Origin: Clostridium sp. OF09-36
GTDB taxonomy: Bacteria; Bacillota; Clostridia; Lachnospirales; Lachnospiraceae
Direction of reading: 5' to 3'
Length of the DNA stretch: 38,413 nt
NCBI RefSeq assembly: GCF_003481985.1
Contig: NZ_QUMD01000031.1
Coordinates: 1-38,413 of the forward strand
Part shown: positions 24,683 to 33,281 of the stretch, in pieces
Layout: each line of letters opens with the position of its first letter
How positions within the stretch are numbered: position 1 is the stretch's first letter
The notes under the pieces: model-generated
What the model saw: the letters and a program-made list of their open reading frames with translations, nothing else
The model's database searches: none
What the model was told of the DNA's origin: nothing
Translations under genes and position numbers: made by a program

Positions 24683-26139
24683 TTATAACATGGTTCCAAG
24701 CGTATATCCAATGAGTGTTACCACAAGCGGTGTAAGCAGCATCATGATGATACCATATTTATATATCTGGTTCTTACTGCTGTATTCGTTGCCGTGGAGC
24801 ATTGCAATGACTGCGAAGCTGGATGGCATCAGGTATGCAGCGGAACCACAGAAGCTGGTTACCATGGAGATTGCCACCAGATTGACCACTCCGGTGCTCA
24901 TGCCAAGGGCAACTCCCAGACCGGTCATAACCGTGATCGTCGATACGTTTGACGCAAAGTTGGTCATAAATACTGCTGCATAGGCAATGATCAGAACCAC
25001 CGCCATCGTCGGAACATGGCTGATCAGCGGGCTGATGTAGGCAGACATGAATGCATTCACTCCAGTTTCCTCTGCACAGATCACGCTTCCGAAATAAACA
25101 CCGATGCTGATGAAGATCAGAATGCCCCAGTTGATATGCTTATTCACGATATCACGCACATCGATCAGCGGCTTATTGTCAATGCTGACGATTCCCATCA
25201 ATACAACGGATAAGGTCGCCCAGAAAGTAATTCCGTAGCTGTTGAGCGCCGTGACAAAGGCCGCATCCGGGATAAAGAGCTTTAAGAAGCCCGGGATGAT
25301 CCACAGAAGGACAGTCAGGAAGAAGACAAATACAGTTACCTTCTCGCGCAGGTCCATTGGTCCCTGCTGGTCCAGAACCCGGCTCACATCAAAATTTTTG
25401 AATTTGCCGAAGTCCGGCTTTGCGATCAGGCGGATGATCAGTGCCATGATTGCAAACAGAACAATGCCGGTCGGGATACCAAACAGAAGGTAGGTAAACA
25501 GCTGATGCTCTGTCCTGTTGCAGACTCATACACGCCCAGTCCCAAAATAATCAGCGAATGGGAGATTGGAGTCATGGCACCACCAATATTGACACCAAAC
25601 AGGGTAATGATATTGGTGATATGCGGGTAGCTGTCATCCTTGGAATAGCCAAGCTCCTGATAGATCCGGTTCACGAAGGCAAGCATAAATGCTGCTGCCG
25701 GAACTTGGTCGATAAACGCGCCAAGGATCATGCCAAGAACACCAAGGGAAATCGTGAAGGTCCATGGATTCCTGTTCACGAATTTCTGGCTCATGAATTT
25801 TGCAACCAGACGTGAGGTAAAGCCGGACTCATTCAGCGCATGTGTCATAATAAAGGTCATCAATACAAAATATACGACCCAGTTTCCAAGGCTTCCGCTG
25901 ATGGCTCCGTTTAATGTGGTTGCACCAGTTCTGGACAGTAATACGACTGCCAGCATAGCCGGCCACACGGTATCAACCGCAGACAGCAGAATTACGGTGG
26001 CGATAAATACACCGATCACGCGGATACCGGCTGTTGTCATCGGCGCCGGTGCCGGCATCACCCAGAAAATTGCCACGATCAGAAAGCAGATTGCGATCTT
26101 CACCAGCTTTGCCCGTTCCATACTAAATTTCTGTGTCAT
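24683..26139 (-). pseudogene. SLC13/DASS-type anion (dicarboxylate or sugar-acid) transporter, single-base frameshift
   Basis: Two frames make one permease of about 485 residues. The first half begins MTQKFSMERAKLVKIAICFL after AGGAGGGG and runs to LGVYESATGQSIS. The second half resumes LFTYLLFGIPTGIVLFAIMA and ends VVTLIGYTLGTML. One C appears lost near 25501 on the minus strand (ATCAGCTG for ATCAGCCTG). About 11 hydrophobic segments are seen, and the paired loops GAFIDQVPAAAFML and FMTNFASNVSTITVM resemble the inverted repeats of the ion transporter superfamily. Sodium- or proton-coupled uptake of an organic acid is likely. It follows the dehydrogenase gene by 27 bases, so the two formed an operon. 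Confidence 0.75.
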
Positions 26140-26166
26140 TCTAACCCCTCCTAACATTCCGTGTTT

Positions 26167-27101
26167 TTACATTTTTTCCTTTGGAAGATCCCACTCACAG
26201 AACTTCCAGTACGGTGCATTGACACGTTCACGGTATGCGTCCATGTCCACTCCACGCCAGTCGTAAAAGCCCTCTCCCGCCTTCACGCCTGTTTTTCCTT
26301 CTGCGATCAGCTTATCGATACATTCCGGCACAGTCTTGGTATCGCTGATGACCGGGAACAGATTTTTACAGGTTGTCCGGTTCAGCTCCAGACCGCCATT
26401 ATCGAAATGCTCGAAAATACCGATGGAGGTATAGCGCGGGCAGAAGCTGTACTGCAATGCCCGGTCGATGTCTCTCGGATCTGCCACACCCTCCTCTACT
26501 AGGGCAAGTACCTCTCTCCACAATGCGAACTGGAGTCGGTTTCCGATAAAACCCGGGGTCGGTTTTTTCAAAACAACCGGTTTTCTGTCTAACTCCTCCA
26601 GAAGCTGGTAGACGTATTCGATCACACCCGGAGCAGTCCGTTTTCCACCGCATAATTCAAAATAAGGGACCATATGTACCGGATTGAACGGATGCGTTAC
26701 GATGATCCGATCGCCATATTTTTCACAGGTTTCTGCAAGAATATCCGGCACAATGGAGGAGCTTACCGAGCAGATTGCCTTCACATCCGGGCAGGTATCC
26801 TCCAGAATATGATAGATATCATGCTTGACATCCGGGTTCTCCAGTGCACTCTCAAAGACGATCTCCGCATCCGCCATAGCCTTATAGTCCTGTGAGATTA
26901 CCAGATAAGTTTTGCAGATGTCCACCTGCTCACTGGTCGCAAGCCCGTGTCCTACCAGACTTTTCCAGTGATTTTCATAATTGTTGCGGCATCTTTGTGC
27001 CGATGCTTCGCTGCGCGCATAAACCACCGTCTTAAACCCATGTCCCGTTGTCAGCACTGCCATGCTGGTCGCAATGATCCCGGTTCCGACAATTCCGATT
27101 G
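26167..27101 (-). pseudogene. 3-hydroxyacyl-CoA-dehydrogenase family enzyme, 3' part; gene split by the mobile element
   Basis: Most of an NAD-dependent dehydrogenase lies here. The Rossmann loop IGIVGTGIIATSM, the catalytic Ser in ICSVSSSIVPDIL, the His in VTHPFNPVHMVPYFEL and PGFIGNRLQFALWREVLALV are all present. The frame is open upstream of the first ATG (27063), and that ATG would cut off half the NAD loop. There is no start codon further up, because the element begins at about 27101. The missing start, with ribosome binding site and codons for MSKEVRTIG, lies at 35423-35452. Relatives act on 3-hydroxyacyl-CoA, L-gulonate or L-carnitine; the neighbouring dehydratase and anion transporter favour a hydroxy- or sugar-acid substrate. 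Confidence 0.88.
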
Positions 27102-27196
27102 AGATTTCACCTGTTTTAAGAAATTTAATAACTGTTATATTTTATTATTAAATTCTTCGCACCCCCTTGAAAACACTGGATTTGTCGCAGGTGAGC

Positions 27197-27273
27197 TTTC
27201 CCTTATTATTTCCCTTGTGTTATATCGTCCCATCAGTGTTTATGCACTCTGATAAGGGCAAATACAAGGGCAA
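27197..27273. repeat. Left-end integrase arm-type repeats
   Basis: TTTCCCTTAT (27197-27206) and TTTCCCTTG (27209-27217) are mirrored by ATAAGGGCAA (27252-27261) and ACAAGGGCAA (27264-27273). The same four-part layout occurs at the right end (35301-35350). These are the probable arm-type binding sites of the integrase. Confidence 0.65.
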
Positions 27274-27386
27274 GAAAAATCTATAAGACAGTATAACACA
27301 AAATAAAAGTGACATGGTGAACTGATTGAAATGCTTCTTAATTTTTGCTACTACTGATTGATTAAATGATAAGGAGATGGGATACG

Positions 27387-27623
27387 ATGAGAACAATATT
27401 TGCAGAATACAATCCACAGTGCAACAGCATTGATGTATATACTAATACGGGCTATATACTCCGTATTGATTGTTGGGAAGCAGAAAAAAATTTAAGAACC
27501 ACACCTGGATCTGATTGTGCTTTGACATCGCTTGCAATCGATGAGCCATTAGAATATGCAAGGTTATATCTTGATGGGAATTTACAGATGTGGGTAGATG
27601 CTGAAGATTCATTAGAGTTATGA
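27387..27623 (+). CDS. Small conserved protein of unknown function (78 aa, possibly DUF6061)
   Basis: The protein begins MRTIFAEYNPQCNSIDVYTN after AAGGAGATGG and ends LDGNLQMWVDAEDSLEL. It is acidic, soluble and compact, with RIDCWEAEK and DEPLEYARLYLDG as memorable blocks. I associate it loosely with small DUF6061-type proteins found on Lachnospiraceae elements, without certainty. It is the first gene inside the left end of the element and is convergent with the MATE gene, with a shared terminator between. No function can be offered. Confidence 0.7.
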   Translation: MRTIFAEYNPQCNSIDVYTNTGYILRIDCWEAEKNLRTTPGSDCALTSLAIDEPLEYARLYLDGNLQMWVDAEDSLEL

Positions 27624-27677
27624 TTATTCCAATCAAAATCTACTAGAATTTATTAAAAATTAGCTTCATAATTTTAA

Positions 27678-27709
27678 AAGGACAGCCCTATTGCTATGAG
27701 GCTGTCCTT
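27678..27709. terminator. Bidirectional terminator
   Basis: AAGGACAGCC (27678-27687) pairs perfectly with GGCTGTCCTT (27700-27709), between the convergent small gene and the MATE gene, with A/T runs on both sides. Confidence 0.82.
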
Positions 27710-27756
27710 AAAAATACAATAGATAAACCTAGATTATTCTTGCTACTATCTGATTG

Positions 27757-29076
27757 TTAAATTTTCTGTATTCCATATTGCAAATCTCCCTTTTCGCAAT
27801 ATTTTATTAGTATGAATGCCAGAATCGCTGAAAAAACACGTGCCAATACCGTACTCCACCATATCATAATCTGTCCACCAAATAAAGGTGGTAAAACAAG
27901 CATAAATATCAGCATCAATACTGGTTCAATGAATGTAAGAATGTATGACAATCCACTTTTTTCAGTAGCATAAAATCCAGCTGTCGCTATTCTGGTAATC
28001 GCAACAAATGGTAATGACACTAAAAATATAGGTACAATTTTAGAAATCTCAATACTTACTTCATAAGAAGCTCCGAAAACCCCTCCAATATTTGCTCTGT
28101 TTACATACATGATAATTCCACCACAAACAGCAAGAATTATTGCAAAAATGTATGCCATTCTCTGAACTCCTCTCAGGCTTTCTTGATCCTTCTCACCATA
28201 AAAACGGCTCATTAAAGGTTGACTTCCATCACCTACGCCCTGCAATATGAGATATATGATACAGATAATATAGGATACACATGCATAAGTTGCAATAGCT
28301 TTTTCTCCCCCATAAGAAGCGGAGAATCGGTTTATAAACACCAATGAAATATTAGGAGTCAATGCTAGCCCAAATGGTGCAAGACCTACTCTGAATATAG
28401 CGCCACACATTTCTTTTACATTTTTTAAGGATACATACACATAAAACTTTTTATTATATAATGCGTATATGATTGCAATTGCTGCAGTCACACCCTGTCC
28501 GGCTATTGTAGCTGTGGCTGCACCTTTCATGCCCATTTCATATATCCATACAAAGATAAAATCCAGAACAATATTGGTTATGAATCCACCAACCATCGCA
28601 AACATTGACCAGAAAGAGTTTCCATAATTTCTAATGAATAGCATCATTCCAGTTCCAAGAATCTGCAATATTGCTCCAAGTGCTATAATTTTGATATAAT
28701 CTGTCGCATTTGTTAATATAATTCCATCTGCTCCAAGCAATCCTAAAATTTTAGACGAAAAGGAGTAAATAATTATGGTACTGATAACACTTACTATTAC
28801 AAGAAGCCACCAGCTTGTAGCAATAAATTCTTCTGCCCGTTTTCCTTTCTTTTCTGCTGCATTAATTGAGTAATAAACAGCTCCTCCCATACCAATTCCT
28901 GTTCCAAGAGCCTGAATCAAAGCCTCAATCGGATATGCAATATTAATAGCCGAAAGTCCAGCATCTCCTATGGTATTGCCTACAAAATATCCATCCACTA
29001 TCGCATATATTCCTGATAATGCAAATGCTATAATAGATGGAATAACATATTTAAAAAATAATGATTTATGATTCAT
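27757..29076 (-). CDS. MATE-family efflux transporter (element cargo)
   Basis: The 439-residue protein begins MNHKSLFFKYVIPSIIAFAL and shows the MATE repeat (GIYAIVDGYFVGNTIGDAGL; second half GVGDGSQPLMSRFYGEKDQE). The start at 29076 is chosen because homologues begin there. AAGGAGATTG lies twelve bases upstream, and the gene overlaps the corrected end of marR (ATGAATCATAA), implying translational coupling. The gene is markedly more AT-rich than the host core and than the relaxase, so it was probably acquired separately from the element backbone. A drug- or metabolite-export role under MarR control is likely; the substrate is unknown. Confidence 0.88.
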   Translation of the reverse strand: MNHKSLFFKYVIPSIIAFALSGIYAIVDGYFVGNTIGDAGLSAINIAYPIEALIQALGTGIGMGGAVYYSINAAEKKGKRAEEFIATSWWLLVIVSVISTIIIYSFSSKILGLLGADGIILTNATDYIKIIALGAILQILGTGMMLFIRNYGNSFWSMFAMVGGFITNIVLDFIFVWIYEMGMKGAATATIAGQGVTAAIAIIYALYNKKFYVYVSLKNVKEMCGAIFRVGLAPFGLALTPNISLVFINRFSASYGGEKAIATYACVSYIICIIYLILQGVGDGSQPLMSRFYGEKDQESLRGVQRMAYIFAIILAVCGGIIMYVNRANIGGVFGASYEVSIEISKIVPIFLVSLPFVAITRIATAGFYATEKSGLSYILTFIEPVLMLIFMLVLPPLFGGQIMIWWSTVLARVFSAILAFILIKYCEKGDLQYGIQKI

Positions 29077-29523
29077 TTTTCTTACAATCTCCTTCCTTGA
29101 AAAGTCTGATAAACAGCTCTGTATTATCATTAAGACTTTCTATATTCTCTAATCCCATTTTTTCGATTACATATATTTCTTTTGAGTGCAGTTTTCTATG
29201 ATATCTTTCGTATATTCCATTCCTGATTCTGTGAGGCATATCAGCTTATTTCTCTTGTCTGAATCATCAGATACCATATTGATGTATCCTTTTTTCTGAA
29301 AATCTTTTAGTATCGTATTTACCGTTTGCTTAGGTATATTCCATTTTTCACTTATCATTTTCTGCGTGCATCTTCCATTACTTTCATAAAATGAATGCAA
29401 AGCAAAAACTCCATTTGAAGACAGTCCCTGATCCTTTGACCATTCCTCATACATTGCTGTACATTCTTTCCATAAAGCATAATATCGTTGCAACTGTATT
29501 ATCATATTATTATCTTTTCTCAT
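29066..29523 (-). pseudogene. MarR-family repressor, single-base frameshift near the C-terminus
   Basis: The protein begins MRKDNNMIIQLQRYYALWKE after AAGGAGG and has a winged helix: KMISEKWNIPKQTVNTILKD (recognition helix, about residues 62-81) and a wing MVSDDSDKRNKLICLT. The frame as read stops after IIENCTQKKYM. One A added to the run at 29192-29195 restores KLHSKEIYVIEKMGLENIES, ending FKEGDCKKNES at 29066, across the MATE start codon. MarR dimerisation helices include this tail, so the truncated form may dimerise poorly. It is divergent from nothing and leads the marR-MATE operon. Its operator is probably the palindrome at 29540-29585. Confidence 0.8.
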
Positions 29524-29539
29524 CTTTTTCCTCCTTAAA

Positions 29540-29592
29540 TTAGTACGAATCCGGACTTTTGTATTATAGCCCGAGTTCGTACTAATTGTCAA
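29540..29592 (-). promoter_or_regulatory. marR-MATE promoter with overlapping palindromic operator
   Basis: The minus strand has TTGACA (29592-29587), an 18-base spacer and TATAAT (29568-29563), both consensus. TTAGTACGAA (29540-29549) and TTCGTACTAA (29576-29585) are perfect inverted arms flanking the -10 box, as expected for MarR autorepression. Confidence 0.82.
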
Positions 29593-29678
29593 GATTTATT
29601 TATATACTTTTTCTTTATATAAACAATCAATAGTCCCTTACTAAGGACAGGAAGATTATGAAATTTCCCTGTCCTCTT

Positions 29679-30647
29679 TTAATAATATCCTCGTTCTTCC
29701 ATCCAGTCTTTCACATAACATCTGATTCCAATATAAATAATATGCGACAGTAATAGCAATACAATAAGATTTATCGGATTAGCGTTTTTAATCCATTCTC
29801 CAAAGTAAATTACAACAGCTGTACTCGTTATCGCTACCACGATACTGATGATATCCCAACAATATTTCCGGTAGATTTTTCCTACCTGATAACCAATCCC
29901 GATTATCAGCCACCCGGTTATTACGAATAAAATTGCCATGACAGTACCGGCAATCAGCCAGTACACAATCCCGGAAAGAATACTGTTAGGTATTCCACTG
30001 CTTAACTGTCCGAAAGAGTCTGCACCTGTCACAAACTCCCGAAATAAACTTCCCATTCCTTTTCCTAACGCACCGAAAAAGACGATACAGTCGTTAAGGA
30101 AAACCGGCGAAAGAATCGCAGTAAACAGTGTTGTTGTTATGCTGTACCATGCCAGTAGAAACAAGATACTTTCATAACCAATCGTCATATTTTTATATTT
30201 CTTTTCTAACTGGCTTTTACGGCTATCGCATTTTTCTTTTGCTTTCCGGTAAGCAGTACGGTCACATTTTTCACATTTCTCATAAGGCACTTTTTTCTCA
30301 ACAGCTACCTCTACCGTCTTTTGGTGTGTCTGTGCATAAAGTTTTTCCTGCTCTGCTTTTTCATACTTAAATTTCCATGCCACGGCTTCTGCGTCGGCTC
30401 TTTTCCTGCTGTCTGTCTCGCTGGTCAATCGTTCCTCTGTTTGCCTTAATCTTGTCCGCAATGCTTCGATATTCTCGGCTCTGTTTTCGCTGTTCAATTT
30501 CTCGTTCAAGGTCAGCGATTCGCTTAGCTGCCTGTTTAGTTCCTGGATTGTCTGGTCTTTCTGATCCAGTTCGTCCTGCATCTGTTCGGTCATCAGCAGA
30601 AGTTCTTCCACCTGCCCGACGTTCTCTAAGTTTCTGCATTCGCTCAT
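29679..30647 (-). CDS. Coiled-coil protein with four or so C-terminal membrane helices, overlapping the relaxase tail
   Basis: This 322-residue protein begins MSECRNLENVGQVEELLLMT, with GAGGGAG five bases before the ATG. Residues 10-90 form a long coiled coil (TEQMQDELDQKDQTIQELNR). A Cys pair motif CEKCDRTAYRKAKEKCD is near 123-140. Four hydrophobic segments follow (about 160-180, 215-250, 265-285, 295-312). The first 281 bases overlap the relaxase gene in another frame. It could tether the relaxosome to the membrane or to a helper secretion channel, as the overlapping mobB of RSF1010 does. That comparison is by layout, not homology. I do not recognise the family. Confidence 0.72.
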   Translation of the reverse strand: MSECRNLENVGQVEELLLMTEQMQDELDQKDQTIQELNRQLSESLTLNEKLNSENRAENIEALRTRLRQTEERLTSETDSRKRADAEAVAWKFKYEKAEQEKLYAQTHQKTVEVAVEKKVPYEKCEKCDRTAYRKAKEKCDSRKSQLEKKYKNMTIGYESILFLLAWYSITTTLFTAILSPVFLNDCIVFFGALGKGMGSLFREFVTGADSFGQLSSGIPNSILSGIVYWLIAGTVMAILFVITGWLIIGIGYQVGKIYRKYCWDIISIVVAITSTAVVIYFGEWIKNANPINLIVLLLLSHIIYIGIRCYVKDWMEERGYY

Positions 30648-32088
30648 CGATCTCCCTCGCTTTCTCTATCTGCTGTTTAAGGTCAGCAATTCGCTGTTCT
30701 GTTTCTGCAATAAGCTGTTCTCGTTGTTCAGCTTCTGCGTTAATTCCTGCCATTGCTGATTCTCGTTTTCCAACTGTTCGATTCTGGTTTTCTGTTGCTC
30801 GATCTGTGAGAGCAGTTCTTCTGTATCTGGCAAAAGATTTAGCAGCCTGGATAATTCGCTGTTTAAGCTTTTTAAACTCTGGTTCTGCTCCTGAAAAGAC
30901 AGGAGCTGCCTGTCCCGTTCCTGCAATTCCTGTACCATCTCTGCCATAAGATTCTGCTGTTCCTCGATCTGGTTTATCATTGTCTCCATCATGGGAATGA
31001 CTTCCCGGCTTTCTTCTAATGTCACGCAATCGCTCCTTCCATTGTGTTAATGCACTGGATACTTTTCCAAAAGAAATCTGTATTTTATCCAGCAGTGCAT
31101 TTTGTCTTTTTATGATCTGGTTTTCCTCTACTTTCCATGAAGTAGAGGATGTCTGTCCGTTTTGAAATTTCTCGTCAATTTTTCTGGCATCTGCGCCCTC
31201 ATGGATCGTCGGTATCTCTAATTTTCCCTGCCTTGCATAAGAACGATGGTCAATGTGATTTTCCGTTTTCAAATGTGCATTACAGACGTTTGCCCATTCG
31301 CTCCGCCATAGCTCACAATTTTTCGGATTGTTCCACCCGGTAGCATCGGTTAATACACGTTTCCACTGTTTGCGGTTCCTTGTCCCGACTTTCTGGACTC
31401 CATTTTCATCAAGTACGGGGATTCGGATTCCATGACGGTCAGGGTTCTTTTTATCCTGCCACCAGTCCGGATGGGATTCATCCACCACAATATTTCCATT
31501 TTCATCTCTGACAAACTCCCAATCCTTGATTTCTTTGTTCCCCCATGAGTGGTCTGGATTGAATGGTCGCATCGTCACAAGTAAATGCACATGGGGATTT
31601 CCATCTCCTTTATCGTGGATACTCCAGTCCGCACACATTCCCTTATCTACAAAGGTCTTTTGAATATATTCAGTTGTATAATCAATCTGTTCCTGTCGGC
31701 TCCATTCTTTCGGAAGCGAAAATTCAAATGACCTGCCGAGTTGTGCATCCGAGGTCTTCTCAATCTTCAAAACTTCATTCCATAAACGCTGTTTCTGAAA
31801 AGTAAGTTTAAATTTTCCCAGTGCAGCATCTTTGTTATCTGCTCTTTTATATCGGGCAGATTTCTGAAACCGTCTGATATTTTCAGCAGGTACGTTCAGC
31901 CATTCCTGTGGTGCATTTTCACACATCAACAGGCTGGTATAAACGACTTCTTTTTTGGCAGTGTAGTAGCTGATCCTGCCTGTTTCTTCATTTTTCATCA
32001 CATCACCATTGAGATACGCAGATGCTGATATGATGGATTTCCCTTTGCTGCGTCCAACAATCTTTACTGTATAATGAAAAATCGCCAT
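30367..32088 (-). CDS. MobA/MobL (MobQ-class) relaxase
   Basis: The 573-residue protein nicks oriT and pilots the strand in conjugative transfer. It begins MAIFHYTVKIVGRSKGKSII; a longer upstream frame has no ribosome binding site. The N-terminal MobA/MobL domain (about 1-330) holds the HUH metal site in GDGNPHVHLLVTMRPFN and family blocks SASAYLNGD and LTDATGWNNPKNCELWRSEW. The remaining 240 residues are a charged, coiled-coil-like tail (QIEKAREIDERMQKLRERR) ending KSRRRSRGMEI. The last 660 bases overlap two other open frames. An RSF1010-like oriT lies about 250-300 bases upstream. Confidence 0.9.
   Translation of the reverse strand: MAIFHYTVKIVGRSKGKSIISASAYLNGDVMKNEETGRISYYTAKKEVVYTSLLMCENAPQEWLNVPAENIRRFQKSARYKRADNKDAALGKFKLTFQKQRLWNEVLKIEKTSDAQLGRSFEFSLPKEWSRQEQIDYTTEYIQKTFVDKGMCADWSIHDKGDGNPHVHLLVTMRPFNPDHSWGNKEIKDWEFVRDENGNIVVDESHPDWWQDKKNPDRHGIRIPVLDENGVQKVGTRNRKQWKRVLTDATGWNNPKNCELWRSEWANVCNAHLKTENHIDHRSYARQGKLEIPTIHEGADARKIDEKFQNGQTSSTSWKVEENQIIKRQNALLDKIQISFGKVSSALTQWKERLRDIRRKPGSHSHDGDNDKPDRGTAESYGRDGTGIAGTGQAAPVFSGAEPEFKKLKQRIIQAAKSFARYRRTALTDRATENQNRTVGKRESAMAGINAEAEQREQLIAETEQRIADLKQQIEKAREIDERMQKLRERRAGGRTSADDRTDAGRTGSERPDNPGTKQAAKRIADLEREIEQRKQSREYRSIADKIKANRGTIDQRDRQQEKSRRRSRGMEI
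30666..31025 (-). CDS. Coiled-coil protein encoded wholly inside the relaxase gene in another frame
   Basis: A 119-residue frame starts with GTG at 31025, and AAGGAG lies seven bases upstream, an ideal ribosome binding site. It begins MTLEESREVIPMMETMINQI and is almost entirely coiled coil (EEQQNLMAEMVQELQERDRQ, IEQLENENQQWQELTQKLNN). It ends TLNSR at a TAG 18 bases before the ATG of the next coiled-coil gene, in the same frame. The two may be one gene split by a stop, or two coupled genes. The frame lies completely within the relaxase tail. A good start site plus a protein-like heptad pattern argue it is translated. Confidence 0.6.
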   Translation of the reverse strand: MTLEESREVIPMMETMINQIEEQQNLMAEMVQELQERDRQLLSFQEQNQSLKSLNSELSRLLNLLPDTEELLSQIEQQKTRIEQLENENQQWQELTQKLNNENSLLQKQNSELLTLNSR

Positions 32089-32314
32089 GCTCCGTTTCCC
32101 CCTTTCTGCCGTATCCGGCTTTGATTTCCGGCAGGTAACGTTTTCCCAAAAAGAAAATGGTATCTGCCGGAACGCCCTCTGCGTAAGAGTGCCCTGTGCA
32201 TAACAGCCTGCATGGAATGCGCCCCTCTGGCGAAGAGTGCCTCCTGCGGCATGAGCAGGTCTGGCTGAAAGCCCCGCCGACGGAACGAGCCCGGCAAGCA
32301 TAAGCGCAGACCGG

Positions 32315-32391
32315 TTGCCACCTGTGGCAAACTTATACGGACGACCTCTGGTTGTCCATAAGTGCGCCCTTCATGAAAAAGCAATGAAGGG
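32315..32391 (-). other. Origin of transfer (oriT), RSF1010/MobQ-like
   Basis: TAAGTGCGCCCT (32359-32370) matches the nic region of RSF1010-type (MobQ) origins. It is preceded immediately by the inverted repeat GGACGACC-TCT-GGTTGTCC (32339-32357) and followed by CCCTTCAT/ATGAAGGG (32367-32391). Another stem, TTGCCAC/GTGGCAA, is at 32315-32330. The site lies between the DUF3847 gene and the MobA/MobL relaxase, the usual place. Strand of nicking is inferred from the motif orientation only loosely. Confidence 0.78.
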
Positions 32392-32416
32392 AATGGAAAA
32401 TCCACTCCCTCCGGCA

Positions 32417-32731
32417 TTACACTTCCTCCGTATTCGCAACTGGCTCTTTCTGCATTGCCTTTGAGAAGAATTTCCCATTTGCTTCCTGCCTTTTTAAGAA
32501 GCCGATCAGCTTTGGGATATCATCTTCCTCAATCGCAGAACCCAGCACCGATTCCACCGCACCACCAATCTGGCAGAGCCTGTGTGTCCGCTTTTTAGTT
32601 TCCACATCTTTCTGACGTTTCTTCAGTTCCCGTTTCTGTGCTGCATACTGTTTTGCTTTCTCAAGGCTTTCCTGTTCTTTCTTTTCCAACTGGAGCATAC
32701 GCTCCTCATAACTCTTTGTTGATCTTGCCAT
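32417..32731 (-). CDS. DUF3847-type small basic coiled-coil protein
   Basis: The protein (104 residues from MARSTKSYEERMLQLEKKEQ) is highly charged, with a coiled-coil N-terminal half (LEKAKQYAAQKRELKKRQKD). KKRTHRLCQIGGAVESVLG and DDIPKLIGFLKRQE follow. This layout matches DUF3847 proteins that accompany MobA/MobL relaxases on Firmicutes mobile elements and are presumed mobilisation accessory factors (MobC-like). ATGs three and ten codons upstream are possible; the AAAGGA site is nearest to the ATG at 32740. It is the first gene upstream of oriT. Confidence 0.75.
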   Translation of the reverse strand: MARSTKSYEERMLQLEKKEQESLEKAKQYAAQKRELKKRQKDVETKKRTHRLCQIGGAVESVLGSAIEEDDIPKLIGFLKRQEANGKFFSKAMQKEPVANTEEV

Positions 32732-32876
32732 AAATATCATCGTCCTTTCTTTTTCTTCCAAACATAAGTTTCCTGTTGTCTGTCAGACGAAGTACATGGT
32801 ATAATCTGTTTGCGTGTAGGTATATCATGACTCCGGTCTGATAGAACCTTTGGCGGTTTCTTCGGGAACCGCTTTT

Positions 32877-33107
32877 TTAAGTTGAACCGTTTCTTGTGAC
32901 TGCTTTCACATTTCCCTTATCCCTCAAGTCTCTGCCCTCGTTGGCTTCCATAAAAAGTTCCAGCATATCCGTTTTGATCAGGACTTTTCTCCCAACCTTT
33001 AATACCGGAAGTTTCTTCCATTCCACCAGTTTTCTCAGGGTGTTCCTGCCGATTCCCGTATAATCAGCAGCTTCTTCAATAGATAAGGCAATCTTTCTTT
33101 GTGTCAT
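32877..33107 (-). CDS. Excisionase / helix-turn-helix DNA-binding protein
   Basis: The 76-residue protein begins MTQRKIALSIEEAADYTGIG and carries one winged-helix/HTH unit (SIEEAADYTGIGRNTLRKLV, then VGRKVLIKTDMLELFME). It closely resembles Tn916-family Xis excisionases, which bend DNA and direct the integrase to excision. AAGGAGGTGG precedes the ATG. It is divergent from the XRE repressor gene, and the gap between them holds several palindromes, so its expression is probably repressed in the integrated state. Confidence 0.85.
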   Translation of the reverse strand: MTQRKIALSIEEAADYTGIGRNTLRKLVEWKKLPVLKVGRKVLIKTDMLELFMEANEGRDLRDKGNVKAVTRNGST

Positions 33108-33126
33108 ATGACCACCTCCTTTTAAA

Positions 33127-33228
33127 TTGCATTATGCAATTTCATTTGTGCTGTCAGTATAGCGTGTTTATATTGCTTTGTCAAGCATTATGAAATTTCA
33201 TTCGTTTTCTATAAATTGCATATTGCAA
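33127..33228. promoter_or_regulatory. Operator palindromes between excisionase and repressor genes
   Basis: TTGCATTATGCAA (33127-33139, perfect), ATGAAATTTCAT (33190-33201, perfect) and TTGCATATTGCAA (33216-33228, arms TTGCA/TGCAA) lie in the divergent gap. The first and third are variants of one site and are the likely binding sites of the XRE repressor, which would act on both divergent promoters. Confidence 0.7.
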
Positions 33229-33281
33229 TATATTTTGTTGCGTGGTATAGTAATGACATACCGAAAAAGGAGCACATCAGC

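Noticed and set aside
32064..32417. 117-codon frame over the oriT region and relaxase start
   Set aside because: Its sequence is unlike a protein, it covers the oriT hairpins and it has no start site; the region is better read as oriT.
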